This document shows, piece after piece, positions 34,095-43,955 of a stretch of 64,000 nucleotides of DNA. The notes under the pieces were generated by a model. That model was not told where the DNA came from. It made no database searches and worked only from the letters and a program-made list of their open reading frames with translations. Location of the stretch: assembly GCA_963817335.1 (NCBI GenBank), contig CAWFNX010000001.1, forward strand, positions 1,247,621-1,311,620, in the 5' to 3' direction. The stretch is from AV40 sp963817335 (GTDB lineage: Bacteria > Verrucomicrobiota > Verrucomicrobiia > Chthoniobacterales > UBA10450). The position numbers and the translations under genes were made by a program. Position 1 is the stretch's first letter. The number at the start of each line of letters is the position of its first letter.

Positions 34095-35403
34095 ATGGCT
34101 GATTTCGATCTGATCGTTCGCGGCGAGCAAGATCTCGGAATCGTTGACGGAAAATTCGCCGCGCTCGGCGAAAATCTTCGCGGAAGCGCGGGCGAGGAGA
34201 TCGACGCGACAAAGCTGTCGATCTTGCCGGGTGCGATCGACGCCCATGTTCATTTCAACGAGCCGGGCCGGACAGATTGGGAAGGTTTCGACACCGGTTC
34301 GCGCGCGTGCGCTGCCGGCGGAACCACCTGACCGTCTTCGAAATGCCGCTCAACGCGCACCCGCCAACGATCGATGGCCCGAGCTTTGACGCGAAGAACG
34401 CTGCGGCCGAGAAGAAATCCTTCGTCGATTTCGGTTTATGGGGCGGATTGGTTCCCAGGAAATCTCGATCAATTCGAAACTCTACGCGATCGCGGCGTGA
34501 TCGGGTTGAAAGCGTTCATGTGCGATAGCGGGATCGACGATTTTCCGCGCGCGACGATGTCGATTTTGCGCGAAGGAATGAAACGCGCGGCGGAGCTCGA
34601 TCTTCTGGTGGCTGTTCACGCGGAATCGCAGGAGATGACCCAGCAACTGAGCGAACAAAAAATCACCGAAGGAAAAACAACCGTGCGCGATTATCTCGAG
34701 TCGCGTCCGGTCGAAGCCGAACTGGATGCGATCAAATGCGCGATTGATCTCGCCGCTGAAACAGAATGTCGCTTGCACATTGTGCACGTGTCGTGCGGTC
34801 GCGGCGTTGCGCTGGTCGCTGAGGCGCGAGCACATGGGGTGGACGTTTCCTGCGAAACTTGTCCGCATTATCTCGTCCTCACGGACGCCGACATGGAACG
34901 GCTCGGCGCGGTGGCAAAATGCGCGCCGCCGTTCCGCACCGATCAAGATCGACAATCATTGCGCGATCGACTTGGCGACGTGACAACGATCGGGTCCGAT
35001 CATTCGCCGTCGCCGTGGTCGATGAAGGACCGAGAGAATTTTTTCGAAGTGTGGGGCGGAATTTCCGGCTGCCAGCACTTGGTGACGCTGTTGCTCGACA
35101 GCTCGATTCGCGCTTGAACGGGTTGTCGATCTAACAAGCAAGCAAGTCGCCGAACGCTTTCGGATGAATCAAAAAGGCGAGATCGCCGTCGGCAAGGATG
35201 CGGACTTCGCGCATCGTGGATCTTAATGCAGAGGAAACGGTAACAAGCGATTCGCTGCTCTATCGGCATCAACACAGTCCATATGTCGGCCGGCGCTTAC
35301 GCGGTCGCGTTGTTCGGACAGTTTTGCGCGGGGAAACGGTTTTCGGCCGGGAAGATCTTTTGCGAAGCCAAAAGGCCAATTTGTCCGGCCCAATCGCACA
35401 TAA
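34095..35403 (+). CDS. allB: Allantoinase, at least four frameshifts
   Basis: About 436 residues after repair. In order: MADFDLIVRGEQDLGIVDGK, the metal motif PGAIDAHVHFNEPGRTDWEGF, (break at 34331) TVFEMPLNAHPPT, (break near 34455) GVIGLKAFMCDSGIDDFP (the carboxylated Lys block), VAVHAESQEM, LHIVHVSCGRGVALV, CETCPHYL, and SDHSPSPWSMK. The end is in another frame and reads FAKPKGQFVRPNRT, stop at 35401-35403. Hydrolyses allantoin to allantoate. One break is a lost C in a CCC run and another an added base, which favours consensus errors. Confidence 0.9.
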
Positions 35404-35457
35404 ATCTTCACGTTCCCGGCGGCGATAACTATCATTGATGGTTTAACGCCGACTGCT

Positions 35458-36826
35458 TTGAATCCCGCTACTAGTTTCGAATCGAACCAAATCGCCGGGA
35501 TTATTTCCGAGCTGAGCGAAGCGAACAAGGGTTTCATGCGCCGTTATCCGGGCGAATCGAACCGCCGCCAGGCGGTGCACACCGTTTATGGCGGCGCGCA
35601 TCTTTTCAAAGCGGATTCGCCAAAAAAACTCGGCGCGGTCGCGCTCCGGTCGCTGGAGGAATACGCGCCCGACGCGGCAACTCTTGCTCGCGCAGTCGGC
35701 CTGTCAGGAAACGAGAAATTCGTAGCAATGCGATTTACGACCGCGTCGTCGAAAAACTGCGCCGCGAACCGGTGGAAGATTTCCGGCTCGATTTCGAAGA
35801 CGGTTACGGCAATCGCGCCGACCCGGAGGAAGACGGTCACGCTGCTTCAGCGGCGCGGGAAGTTGGCGCACGGATTGGAGGCAGGAACTCTGCCGCCGTT
35901 CATCGGCATTCGAATCAAACCGTTGAACGAAGACCTGCGCGCGCGCAGCATGCGCACGCTCGACATTTTCATCACGACGTTGCTGCAACAGACAGACGGA
36001 AAACTGCCGGACAATTTCGTGATCACCGTTCCGAAGGTGCAGATTCCGGCGCAGGTGGCGGCGGCGATTCGGTTGTTTGAGATTCTCGAACGCAAAAATG
36101 GATTGCCGGCCGGCGCGCTCAAGATCGAGCTGATGATCGAAACGCCGCAGGCGATTATTAATGAGCGCGGTGCGACGACGCTGATGTCGCTGGTCGACGC
36201 CGCGGAAGGCCGATGCGGCAGCGTGCATTTCGGGGTTTACGATTACACCGCGTCGTGCGGAATCACGGCGACCTATCAAACGATGGGACATCCGGTCTGC
36301 GATTTCGCGCGGCAGATGATGCTGGTCTCGCTCGCCGGCACCGGGATTCATCTTTCCGACGGCGCGACGAACATTCTGCCGGTCGGTCCGCATCGCGCGG
36401 CCGACGGCAAGATCGACTAACTGACAGAGCGCAGCTCGAGGAAAATCGAGACGCGGTTCACCAGGCGTGGCGGCTCGGTTTCAACGACAATCTGCATTCG
36501 CTGCGCACCGGTTTTTACCAGGGCTGGGATTTGCATCCGGCGCAATTCGTCACTCGTTACGCGGCGGTTTATCAGTTTTTCCTCGAAGGCCTCGAGCGCC
36601 GCATCGAACCGTCTGAAAACGTTTGTCGAAAAGGCCGCGCTGGCTTCGCTTGTTCGGCGATGTCTTCGACGACGCCGCGACCGGGCAGGGACTGCTGAAT
36701 TTTTTCCTGCGCGGCATGGCTTGCGGCGCGATCACCGAGGACGAAGCGCTCGCGACCGGTCTGACGCTCGAGGAATTGCGCTCGCGTTCGTTCCTGAAAA
36801 TTCTGCAAAATCGCCGAAAATCATGA
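35458..36826 (+). CDS. HpcH/HpaI aldolase-citrate lyase-like protein (DUF6986-like), frameshifted
   Basis: About 456 residues after repair of at least three breaks (near 35720, 35860, 36420); TTG start. A TIM-barrel lyase pattern: AVHTVYGGAHLFKADSPKK, FRLDFEDGYGNRADPEED (acidic metal loop, in a second frame), FIGIRIKPLNEDLRARSM, KIELMIETPQAIINERG (Glu ligand), HFGVYDYTASCGI, and GFYQGWDLHPAQF near the end. From memory this matches a family found near purine genes in other phyla and variously named aldolase or phosphoenolpyruvate kinase, without a proven reaction. Its place between allantoinase and xanthine dehydrogenase suggests it handles glyoxylate or another end product. It overlaps xdhA (ATGA). 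Confidence 0.7.
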
Positions 36827-38320
36827 GCGGCGATTGAGTTTCGGCTGAACGGCAAACCGATTCGAGTCGATTCGGTTTCGCCGAACACGACGCTGCTCGA
36901 CTGGCTGCGCGCCAGCGGCCTGACCGGCTCGAAGGAAGGCTGCGCGAAGGCGATTGCGGCGCGTGCTCGGTGGCGATGATCGATCGCGATGCGCGCGGCG
37001 AACGCACGTTATCGCGCGATCAACAGCTGTCTCGTGCCGCTGGTGCTGATGGCCGGGCGCGACATCGTCACGGTCGAAGGCGTCGCCAGCGGGAAATTGC
37101 ATCCGGTGCAGCAGGCGATGGTGAACAACCACGGATCGCAGTGCGGTTACTGCACGCCGGGTTTCATCATGTCGCTGTTCGAAGGTTATTACCGCAAAGA
37201 TCTCAAGACGCGCGCGCAGCTCGACGAACAACTCGCGGGAAATCTTTGCCGCTGCACCGGTTATCGGCCGATCCGCGACGCCGCCGCCGAAGCGTTTGGA
37301 TGCAAGTCCGGTCGCCGCGGCGACACGGATCTTCCAGTGCGAGATCGACAACGATCGATTTGAAGCTCCGCTGAAAAAGGCCCGGTCAAACTGGGTTCGG
37401 TCCGATACGCATTGCAACGGCGAAAAATTTCTGCGTCCGACGTCCATGGCCGAACTGTTCTCGTTCATGGCCGAACATCCGGAAGCGCGACTGATCGCCG
37501 GCGCGACCGAACTCGGTCTCGATATCACCAAGCGGTTTCGAAAGTTTCCGGACGCTGATTTCGGTCGAAGCAGTTCCGGAGCTGACCGCAAATCGAACAA
37601 AACGAGAACGAATGGCAAATCGGCGGCGCGGCGACGCTGACCGCGATCGAGGATCAACTCGGCCAGGAATATCCGGAGCTCGCGCGACATGCTTCGCCTG
37701 TTCGGCTCGCGGCAGATTCGCAATCGCGCGACGATGGGCGGCAACCTCGTGACGCGTCGCCGATCGGCGATTCCGCGCCGGTGCTGCTGGCGCTGGATGC
37801 GAACGTGGTGCTCGCGTCGCGCCGCGCGTGAACGCACTTTGCCGATGGAGAATTTCTTTGTCGCCTATCGCAAGACCGCGCTCGAGCCGGGCGAAATTCT
37901 GAAGACGATCGTCATTCCGCGACGCGAACGAAGCGGCGAGACGAAGATTCTACAAAGTCACCAAGCGGCGCGAGATGGACATCAGCACCGTGGCCGGATG
38001 TTTCACGATCGAACTGGACGCGAAACAAATCGTCAAGCACGCGCGGCTCGCTTACGGCGGCGTGCGCGATGCCGGTTCGCGCGCGCAAAACCGAGGAGGC
38101 GTTGCTCGGCAAAAACTGGAACGCGGAAACACTGTCAGGTCGATCTCTGCCGATTTTGGAACGCGAGTTCACGCCGATCTCCGATGTGCGCGGGAGCGCA
38201 AGCTTATCGCAGCGACTGATCTCGAGTTTGTTCGAGAAATTTTTCCACGAGCTAGAAACCGATGAAACGGTTTCGATGCCGGATGAGCCGATATCCACCG
38301 CGCTAAAGCGGCGGCGTTAA
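36823..38320 (+). CDS. xdhA: Xanthine dehydrogenase, FeS and FAD subunit, many frameshifts
   Basis: About 498 residues after repair. N-terminal plant-type 2Fe-2S domain (LLDWLRASGLTGSKEGCA, CGACSVAMID), second 2Fe-2S helical domain (HGSQCGYCTPGFIMSLFEGY, AGNLCRCTGYRPIRDAA), then the FAD domain (LRPTSMAELFSFMAEHPEAR, LIAGATELGLDI, GSRQIRNRATMGGNLVTASPI, EMDISTVAGCF). Same layout as Rhodobacter XdhA. At least six single-base breaks, for example a lost G in AAGGGC near 36950. Starts inside the stop of the aldolase-like gene and its stop TAA overlaps the xdhB start. Confidence 0.92.
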
Positions 38321-40660
38321 TGAGACATCGCTGCCGCACGAAAGCGGCACAAACACGTCACCGGCGAGGCGATTTACGCGGACGACGCGCCGGCCGGCGA
38401 AGGAATGCTCGAAGTCTGGCCGGTTTGCTCGCCGCACGCGCGCGCGAAAATTCTCCGGCGCGACGCTTCCGCGGCGAAGACAATGCCGGGCATCACGGCG
38501 GTGCTGCTGGCGGAAGATGTGCCGGGACTGAACGACGTCGGCGCGGTTCGCCACGACGAAATTCTGCTGGCGGACAAGGAAGTCTTCTTATCACGGCCAG
38601 ATCGTCGCGCTGGTCGTCGGCGAAACGCAGGAAGCCTGTCGCGCGGCGGCGGAAAAGGTGATGGTCGAATACGAACCGTTGCCGCCGATTTTCACGATTG
38701 AGGACGCGATCGCCCAAAAGAGTTTTCACACCGAAGCAAATTCATCCGGCGCGGCGATTTCGAACGCGCGTTTGCCGATTCGCCGCTGCAAGCTCGAAGG
38801 CGAATTCTCGATTGGCGGTCAGGAACATTTTTATCTGGAGACGCAGGCGGCGTGGGCGGAGCGCGGCGAGGACGGCACGATGTTCGTCATGTTCGTCGAC
38901 GCAGCATCCGTCCGAAGTGCAGCACATCGTCGCGCATGTTGCTGGCGCTGCCGATGCACAGCGTGGTCGTGCAATGCCCGCGCATGGGCGGCGGCTTCGG
39001 CGGCAAGGAAACGCAGGCGGCGACGTTCGCCGCGCTCGCCGCGCTGGCGGCGTCGAAAACCGGCCGCAAAGTGCGCGTGCGGCTCAATCGCGACCAGGAC
39101 ATGATGATCACCGGAAAACGGCATCCGTTTCTGGCGAAGTTCCACGTCGGCTACGATCGCGACGGCTTGCTGCTCGCGGCGAAGATCGACATTTATTCGA
39201 ACGGCGGCTGGTCGCTCGATCTTGTCGCGAGCGGTGACCGATCGCGCGGTCTTTCATCTCGACAACGCTTATTACATTCCGCACGTCGAGTTCAGCGGGC
39301 ACGTCGCGAAAACCAATCTCGCGTCGAACACGGCGTTTCGCGGATTCGGCGGACCGCAGGGAATGCTGGTCATCGAGGAAATCATGGATCGCATTGCGCG
39401 GCGAGCTCGGTCTGTCGCCGGAAGTCGTGCGCGGGAAAAACTTATATCGCGGCAGCGGCGAGACCAACACGACGCATTACGGCCAGGAGATCGAGGACAA
39501 CCGGCTCCAGCGGATCTGGAAGGAGCTGATCGAGAAAAGCGATTTCGATTCGCGCCGGAAAAAACTTGGCGACTGGAATTCGAAACATCCGGCATCGCAA
39601 ACGCGGGATTGCGATCACGCCGGTGAAGTTCGGGATTTCATTCACCACAACGCATCTGAATCAGGCCGGCGCGCTGGTGCTTCTTTACCAGGATGGCACG
39701 GTGCAGGTGAATCACGGCGGAACGGAAATGGGCCAGGGCGTTCACACCAACATTGCCGTAGTCGCCGCCCGGGAACTCGGACTCTCGATCGATCGCATCC
39801 GCGTGATGCCCACTCAGACCGACAAAGTTCCGAACACCTCGGCGACCGCGGCGTCCTGCGGGACGGATTTGAACGGCGCGGCGGTCAAAAACGCGTGCGA
39901 CACGTTGCGAACGCGACTTTTGCCGTTCGCGATTGAAATGCTCGGCGAGAAAAACGGGGGCGTTCCGGCTGAAGACAAGGTTCGATTTTTCGACAATCAA
40001 TTTTGCGATGTCGATGTTCCCGACTCAGTGTTGAGTTTCGCGGAACTAGTTCAGCGCGCCTACTTCAACCGAACGAGTCTGAGCGCGACCGGTTATTACA
40101 AAACCCCGCAAATTTATTTCGATCGCGAAACGGGGCAGGGGAGACCGTTCCATTATTTTGCCGTCGGCGCCGCGGTTTCGGAAGTTGAGATCGATGGCTT
40201 TAGCGGGATGACCCAGGTCACGCGCGTCGACATCTTGCACGATGCGGGCGACGTAATAAACGCCGGCGTGGCGCGCGGCCAGGTCGAAGGCGGATTCGTT
40301 CAGGGAATGGGTTGGCTGACCGCAGAAGAGTTGATCTGGGACACAGATGGCAAATTGCTTACCCATTCGCCGGACACTTACAAGATTCCGGCAGTCGGAG
40401 ACACGCCGAAAATTTTTAACGTGGAATTTTTGTCAGAAGCGGCGCAACCGGACGTAATTCACGGAAGCAAGGCGGTTGGCGAACCGCCGTTGATGCTCGC
40501 AATTTCGGTGCGCGAAGCGATCCGAGACGCAATCGCAGCCTTTGGTCAGCCGGGCGGACAAGCCTTGCTTTCGACGCCGGCTACTCCCGAAGCAATCTTC
40601 ATGGCGATCGATCAGCGGTTGATGCGGGCGAAAAAATCCGCGGTCGTGCCGGCGAAATGA
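38320..40660 (+). CDS. xdhB: Xanthine dehydrogenase, molybdopterin subunit, frameshifted
   Basis: About 778 residues after repair, matching XdhB of Rhodobacter. Start region KHVTGEAIYADDAPAGEGML; FYHGQIVALVVGETQEACR; SVEQQHIVAHVAG-like stretch; MGGGFGGKETQAATFAALAA; NTAFRGFGGPQGMLVIEE, with the Arg that orients purine substrates; VNHGGTEMGQGVHTNIAVVA (cofactor); and GSKAVGEPPLMLAISVREA with the catalytic Glu. From 39.6 kb on the frame is intact for 1.1 kb. Oxidises hypoxanthine and xanthine to urate. Overlaps ade by 4 bp. Confidence 0.92.
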
Positions 40661-42366
40661 GACAGATCGAACATAAACTCGCCGTGGCGCGCGGCGAGAA
40701 GCCTGCCGAAAAAGTTTTCAAGAACGCTCAAGTCGTCAATGTTCTCAGCGGTGAGATTCATCCCGCGAACATTGCAGTCGATGGCGGCCGGGTGATTGGG
40801 TTTGGAGATTACGAAGGAAACGAGATTATCGATGTTGGCGGCGCGTTTCTGGCGCCGGGCTTGATTGAAGGACATTTCCACGTTGAAAGCTCGATGCTGA
40901 CGATTCCGGAGCTGGTGCGCGCGGTCACGCCACATGGCACCGCCGCGATGGTGATCGATCCGCACGAATACGCGAACGTTCTCGGCATGGACGGAATTCG
41001 TTACGTTCTCGAATCGAGCAAGGATTTGCCGATCGATTTCTTTATCATGTTGCCTTCCTGCGTTCCAGCAACGCATTTGGAAACCGCAGGCGCGCGTTTC
41101 ACCGCAGACGATCTCGCTCTCATGATCGCCGATGAGCGGGTGGCGGGGGTGGCAGAGATGATGAATTATCCCGGAGTTTTTTTGGGAGCCGAAAGTGAGC
41201 TGGCCAAGATAAATGCCGGCAAAGGAAAAGTGATCGACGGGCACGCGCCGGGATTACGCGGAAGAAATTTGAACGCGTATGTGCTGGCCGGCGTTCGTTC
41301 CGATCACGAGAGCACAAGCCTGGAAGAAGCGCGCGAAAAACTCCGACTGGGGATGCATCTGCTATTGCGTGAAGGCAGCACCGAACGAAACCTCGAAGAT
41401 ATCGTCGGGTTGGTGACACCGCAGAATTCTGCGAACTGCTCATTTGCGACAGACGACAAATTACCGGGCGATCTGGTCAAAGAGGGACAGATCGACCATT
41501 CGATTCGCAAAGCGATTGAACTGGGGGTGGCCCCGGTGACCGCGATTCAAATGGGAACGATTAATACCGCCCGGTATTATCGATTGCGAAATCACGGCGC
41601 GATCGCGCCCCGATTCTGGGCGGATTTTGTCGTCGTGGACGATCTAAAATCATTTCACGTCCGGCGAACCTACAAGAAAGGGAAACTCGTTGCCGAGGAC
41701 GGAAAATATCTCGAGCCGAGGCACCGCAACATCGATCAGCCACGAAGCACGATGAATCTGAGTTATGACCAAAAAGATTTCGTGGTGACAGCAAACGGCG
41801 CAAAGCAAATCCGAGTGATCGAGCTTGTGCCGAAGCAGATCGTCACGAAATCCAGAATCGATTCCCCGAAGATCGCCGACGGACAGATTGTCCCCGATCT
41901 CGATCGCGACATCCTTAAGTTGGTCGTGGTGGAACGGCACCGCGCGACTGGAAACGTGGGCGTCGGATTCATTCGCGGTTTCGGACTCAAACGCGGGGCG
42001 CTGGGATCAACGGTCGCGCACGACGCTCACAACGTCGTCGTTGTCGGAACGAATGATCGCGACATCGATGCGGCGATAAAAGCTTTGGAGAAAATGCGGG
42101 GCGGCCAGGTCGCGGTCGACGACGGCAAAGTAACGGCAGCGCTGCCACTACCGATTGCCGGTTTGGTTTCCGATGAATCGCTGGAGACGGTGATCGCCAA
42201 TATTTCGGAACTGAACGCGGCAGCGGCAAAATTGGGCTCAAATCTCGATGCGCCCTTCATGACGCTTTCGTTTGTGAGCCTCTCGCCGATCCCGGAACTG
42301 AAATTGACTGATCAGGGCCTGGTGGACGCGATCAACCTGAAGTTGACCGACGTGATCGTTCGCTGA
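40657..42366 (+). CDS. ade: Adenine deaminase
   Basis: 569 residues, amidohydrolase-fold adenine deaminase (Ade type) turning adenine into hypoxanthine and ammonia. FLAPGLIEGHFHVESSMLTIPE (metal His-x-His with the ESS motif), VIDPHEYANVLGMDG, VIDGHAPGLRGRNLNAY, DHESTSLEEAREKL, the C-terminal DRHRATGNVGVGFIRGFGL-like block at VVERHRATGNVGVGFIRGFG and AHDAHNVVVVGTNDRD. Intact frame, normal length. It feeds hypoxanthine directly to XdhAB, to which it is coupled, and closes the plus-strand arm. Confidence 0.95.
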   Translation: MRQIEHKLAVARGEKPAEKVFKNAQVVNVLSGEIHPANIAVDGGRVIGFGDYEGNEIIDVGGAFLAPGLIEGHFHVESSMLTIPELVRAVTPHGTAAMVIDPHEYANVLGMDGIRYVLESSKDLPIDFFIMLPSCVPATHLETAGARFTADDLALMIADERVAGVAEMMNYPGVFLGAESELAKINAGKGKVIDGHAPGLRGRNLNAYVLAGVRSDHESTSLEEAREKLRLGMHLLLREGSTERNLEDIVGLVTPQNSANCSFATDDKLPGDLVKEGQIDHSIRKAIELGVAPVTAIQMGTINTARYYRLRNHGAIAPRFWADFVVVDDLKSFHVRRTYKKGKLVAEDGKYLEPRHRNIDQPRSTMNLSYDQKDFVVTANGAKQIRVIELVPKQIVTKSRIDSPKIADGQIVPDLDRDILKLVVVERHRATGNVGVGFIRGFGLKRGALGSTVAHDAHNVVVVGTNDRDIDAAIKALEKMRGGQVAVDDGKVTAALPLPIAGLVSDESLETVIANISELNAAAAKLGSNLDAPFMTLSFVSLSPIPELKLTDQGLVDAINLKLTDVIVR

Positions 42367-42432
42367 CGCCGATTGCGACGACGCATAATCTCAGGGCCAC
42401 TGGCCGCCAAACCTCCAGCGTTCGCGCCGCTC

Positions 42433-42461
42433 CGGTAGTGTCCTAATTTAGGGCACTACCG
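42433..42461. terminator. Long palindrome between convergent ade and guaD
   Basis: CGGTAGTG, then TCCTAATTTAGGG, then CACTACCG: a near-perfect 29-nt palindrome with a very small loop. Likely part of a two-way terminator together with the hairpin 10 bp downstream. Confidence 0.55.
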
Positions 42462-42470
42462 CCGCTCCCA

Positions 42471-42501
42471 TAAACTTGACCGAAATTATCGGTCAAGTTT
42501 A
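42471..42501. terminator. 12-bp perfect hairpin between convergent ade and guaD
   Basis: TAAACTTGACCG, loop AAATTAT, CGGTCAAGTTTA. Symmetric with A/T ends, so it can work in both directions between the converging adenine deaminase and guanine deaminase genes. The remaining part of this 180-bp gap shows nothing else. Confidence 0.65.
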
Positions 42502-42546
42502 GGCTTGGAAGGTAAATGTCAGCTCATTATCGAACCTTCGATCAAC

Positions 42547-43056
42547 TCAATAGGGAACCTTGTCCGGCTTCTCTTCCCAAATTTTGAAAACAGCGCACGC
42601 AGCATCGCGCGAGAGTTGAATCATCGGCAGGGCCCGAGTCGCGATTTCGAGAGGGATCTCTTTGTAGATAAACTCGTCATCGAAGCCGGCTGAACATGCG
42701 TCGGATCGGCTGCAGGCGTAGACGATTCGATCAAGCCGGGCCCAGTAAATTGCGGCGAGGCACATCGGACATGGCTCGCAGCTGGTGTAAATTTCACAAC
42801 CGCGCAGATCGAAGCGCTGTAACTTTTGGCACGCGTCGCGAATCGCCGTCACTTCAGCGTGCGCGGTCGGATCCAACGAGCGCGTGACCTGGTTCCAACC
42901 GCGGCCTACGAGTTTGTCGCCGCAAACAATAATTGCGCCGAACGGTCCGCCGTTATGGCTGTTCATGCTGTCGCGCGCGAGCGCGATGGCCATGTCCATC
43001 CATCGCTTGCGAGAAGATGAATCAGAGTCGGAGGTCGCTGCGTCGCTTGAATTCAC
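42547..43056 (-). CDS. guaD: Guanine deaminase, cytidine-deaminase-fold type
   Basis: 169 residues. Zinc motifs of the CDA/tRNA-deaminase superfamily: DPTAHAEVTAIRDAC (His and catalytic Glu) and SCEPCPMCLAAIYWARLD (two Cys). The C-terminal WEEKPDKVPY is the tail that closes the partner active site in Bacillus GuaD, which distinguishes it from TadA. Converts guanine to xanthine. It converges on ade, so both purine entry reactions flank the island's end. The N-terminal 15 residues are Ser/Asp rich and probably disordered. Confidence 0.9.
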   Translation of the reverse strand: MNSSDAATSDSDSSSRKRWMDMAIALARDSMNSHNGGPFGAIIVCGDKLVGRGWNQVTRSLDPTAHAEVTAIRDACQKLQRFDLRGCEIYTSCEPCPMCLAAIYWARLDRIVYACSRSDACSAGFDDEFIYKEIPLEIATRALPMIQLSRDAACAVFKIWEEKPDKVPY

Positions 43057-43081
43057 GGCCGGCGATGTTACTCAGAGCCGC

Positions 43082-43825
43082 CTACTTCGTGAACTGGTTT
43101 TTCCTCCAAACAATCTCGATCAGGGCAGGAAGGATTTCGCCGGCTTTACCGAGAAAAGAATAATCGGCGAGGGGAGTCAGCGGCGTCGGATCTTTGTTGA
43201 TCTCTATAATGATTGCGCCGGAGTCTTTCGCGCGCCGCCAAAGATCGGCCGCGGGATAGACGATGCTCGAAGTTCCGATCGAGAAGAAGGCGTCACATAG
43301 TTCCGCAGCTGCAATGGCTGCCTCGAGGGCGTCGACTGGCAGCATTTCGCCAAACCAAACCACCGCTGGTCGCAAATATCCGCCGCACGACCGACATCGA
43401 CCGTGTTCGACATCGAAGTTGTCGCCCGGGCAATTGTTTTCGAAGCAACGGAACCGATGGATATTGCCGTGAAGCTCGACCATTTGTTTGCTGCCGGCGC
43501 GCTCGTGAAGTCCATCGACGTTTTGAGTGACGAGCAAAAACTCAGGCGCGCGCTTTTCGATTTCCACTAACGCCAGGTGGCCGGCGTTTGGTTTCGCGTC
43601 GACGGCATTCTGACGTCGCCAGGCGTACCAATCCTGGACGAATTTCGGATCACGTTCGAACGCCTCGGCAGTCGCGAGCTCTTCCGGTTTGAATTTGCTC
43701 CACAATCCGGTTTGCGCGTCGCGAAAAGTGGCGAGGCCGCTTTCGGCGGAAATGCCGGCGCCGGTGAGGGCCACAATTCGCTGAGCGCGGCGCAGTTGTT
43801 GGAGCAACGGTTCAGGAAAATTCAT
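43082..43825 (-). CDS. Sirtuin-type NAD-dependent protein deacylase
   Basis: 247 residues, Sir2 family class III (CobB/SIRT5-like). NAD-binding ALTGAGISAESGLATFRD, TQNVDGLHERAG, ELHGNIHRFRC with the catalytic His, a four-Cys zinc site (CFENNC and CRSC), and GTSSIVYPAADL. The Tyr-x-x-Arg pair in QDWYAWRRQN is the mark of desuccinylases/demalonylases. With succinyl-CoA and malonate/methylmalonate semialdehyde routes nearby, a role in reversing acylation of these enzymes is plausible but unproven. Same strand as guaD, 25 bp upstream of it. Confidence 0.93.
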   Translation of the reverse strand: MNFPEPLLQQLRRAQRIVALTGAGISAESGLATFRDAQTGLWSKFKPEELATAEAFERDPKFVQDWYAWRRQNAVDAKPNAGHLALVEIEKRAPEFLLVTQNVDGLHERAGSKQMVELHGNIHRFRCFENNCPGDNFDVEHGRCRSCGGYLRPAVVWFGEMLPVDALEAAIAAAELCDAFFSIGTSSIVYPAADLWRRAKDSGAIIIEINKDPTPLTPLADYSFLGKAGEILPALIEIVWRKNQFTK

Positions 43826-43955
43826 TGGTAAAACGCCTCGCGACCCATTGTGATTAAAGTTACCCGGAGGACGTTACATAAATATTGTGAGTCTTTCCAA
43901 ACCGCTGATCGTTAGCGCAGCGCCGTTGCCGGCGGTTGTCTGGCGCAATAACTAC

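Noticed and set aside
34331..34460. Programmed frameshifting in allantoinase
   Set aside because: Too many breaks in neighbouring genes, with no slippery site or stimulatory structure; sequencing errors are simpler.
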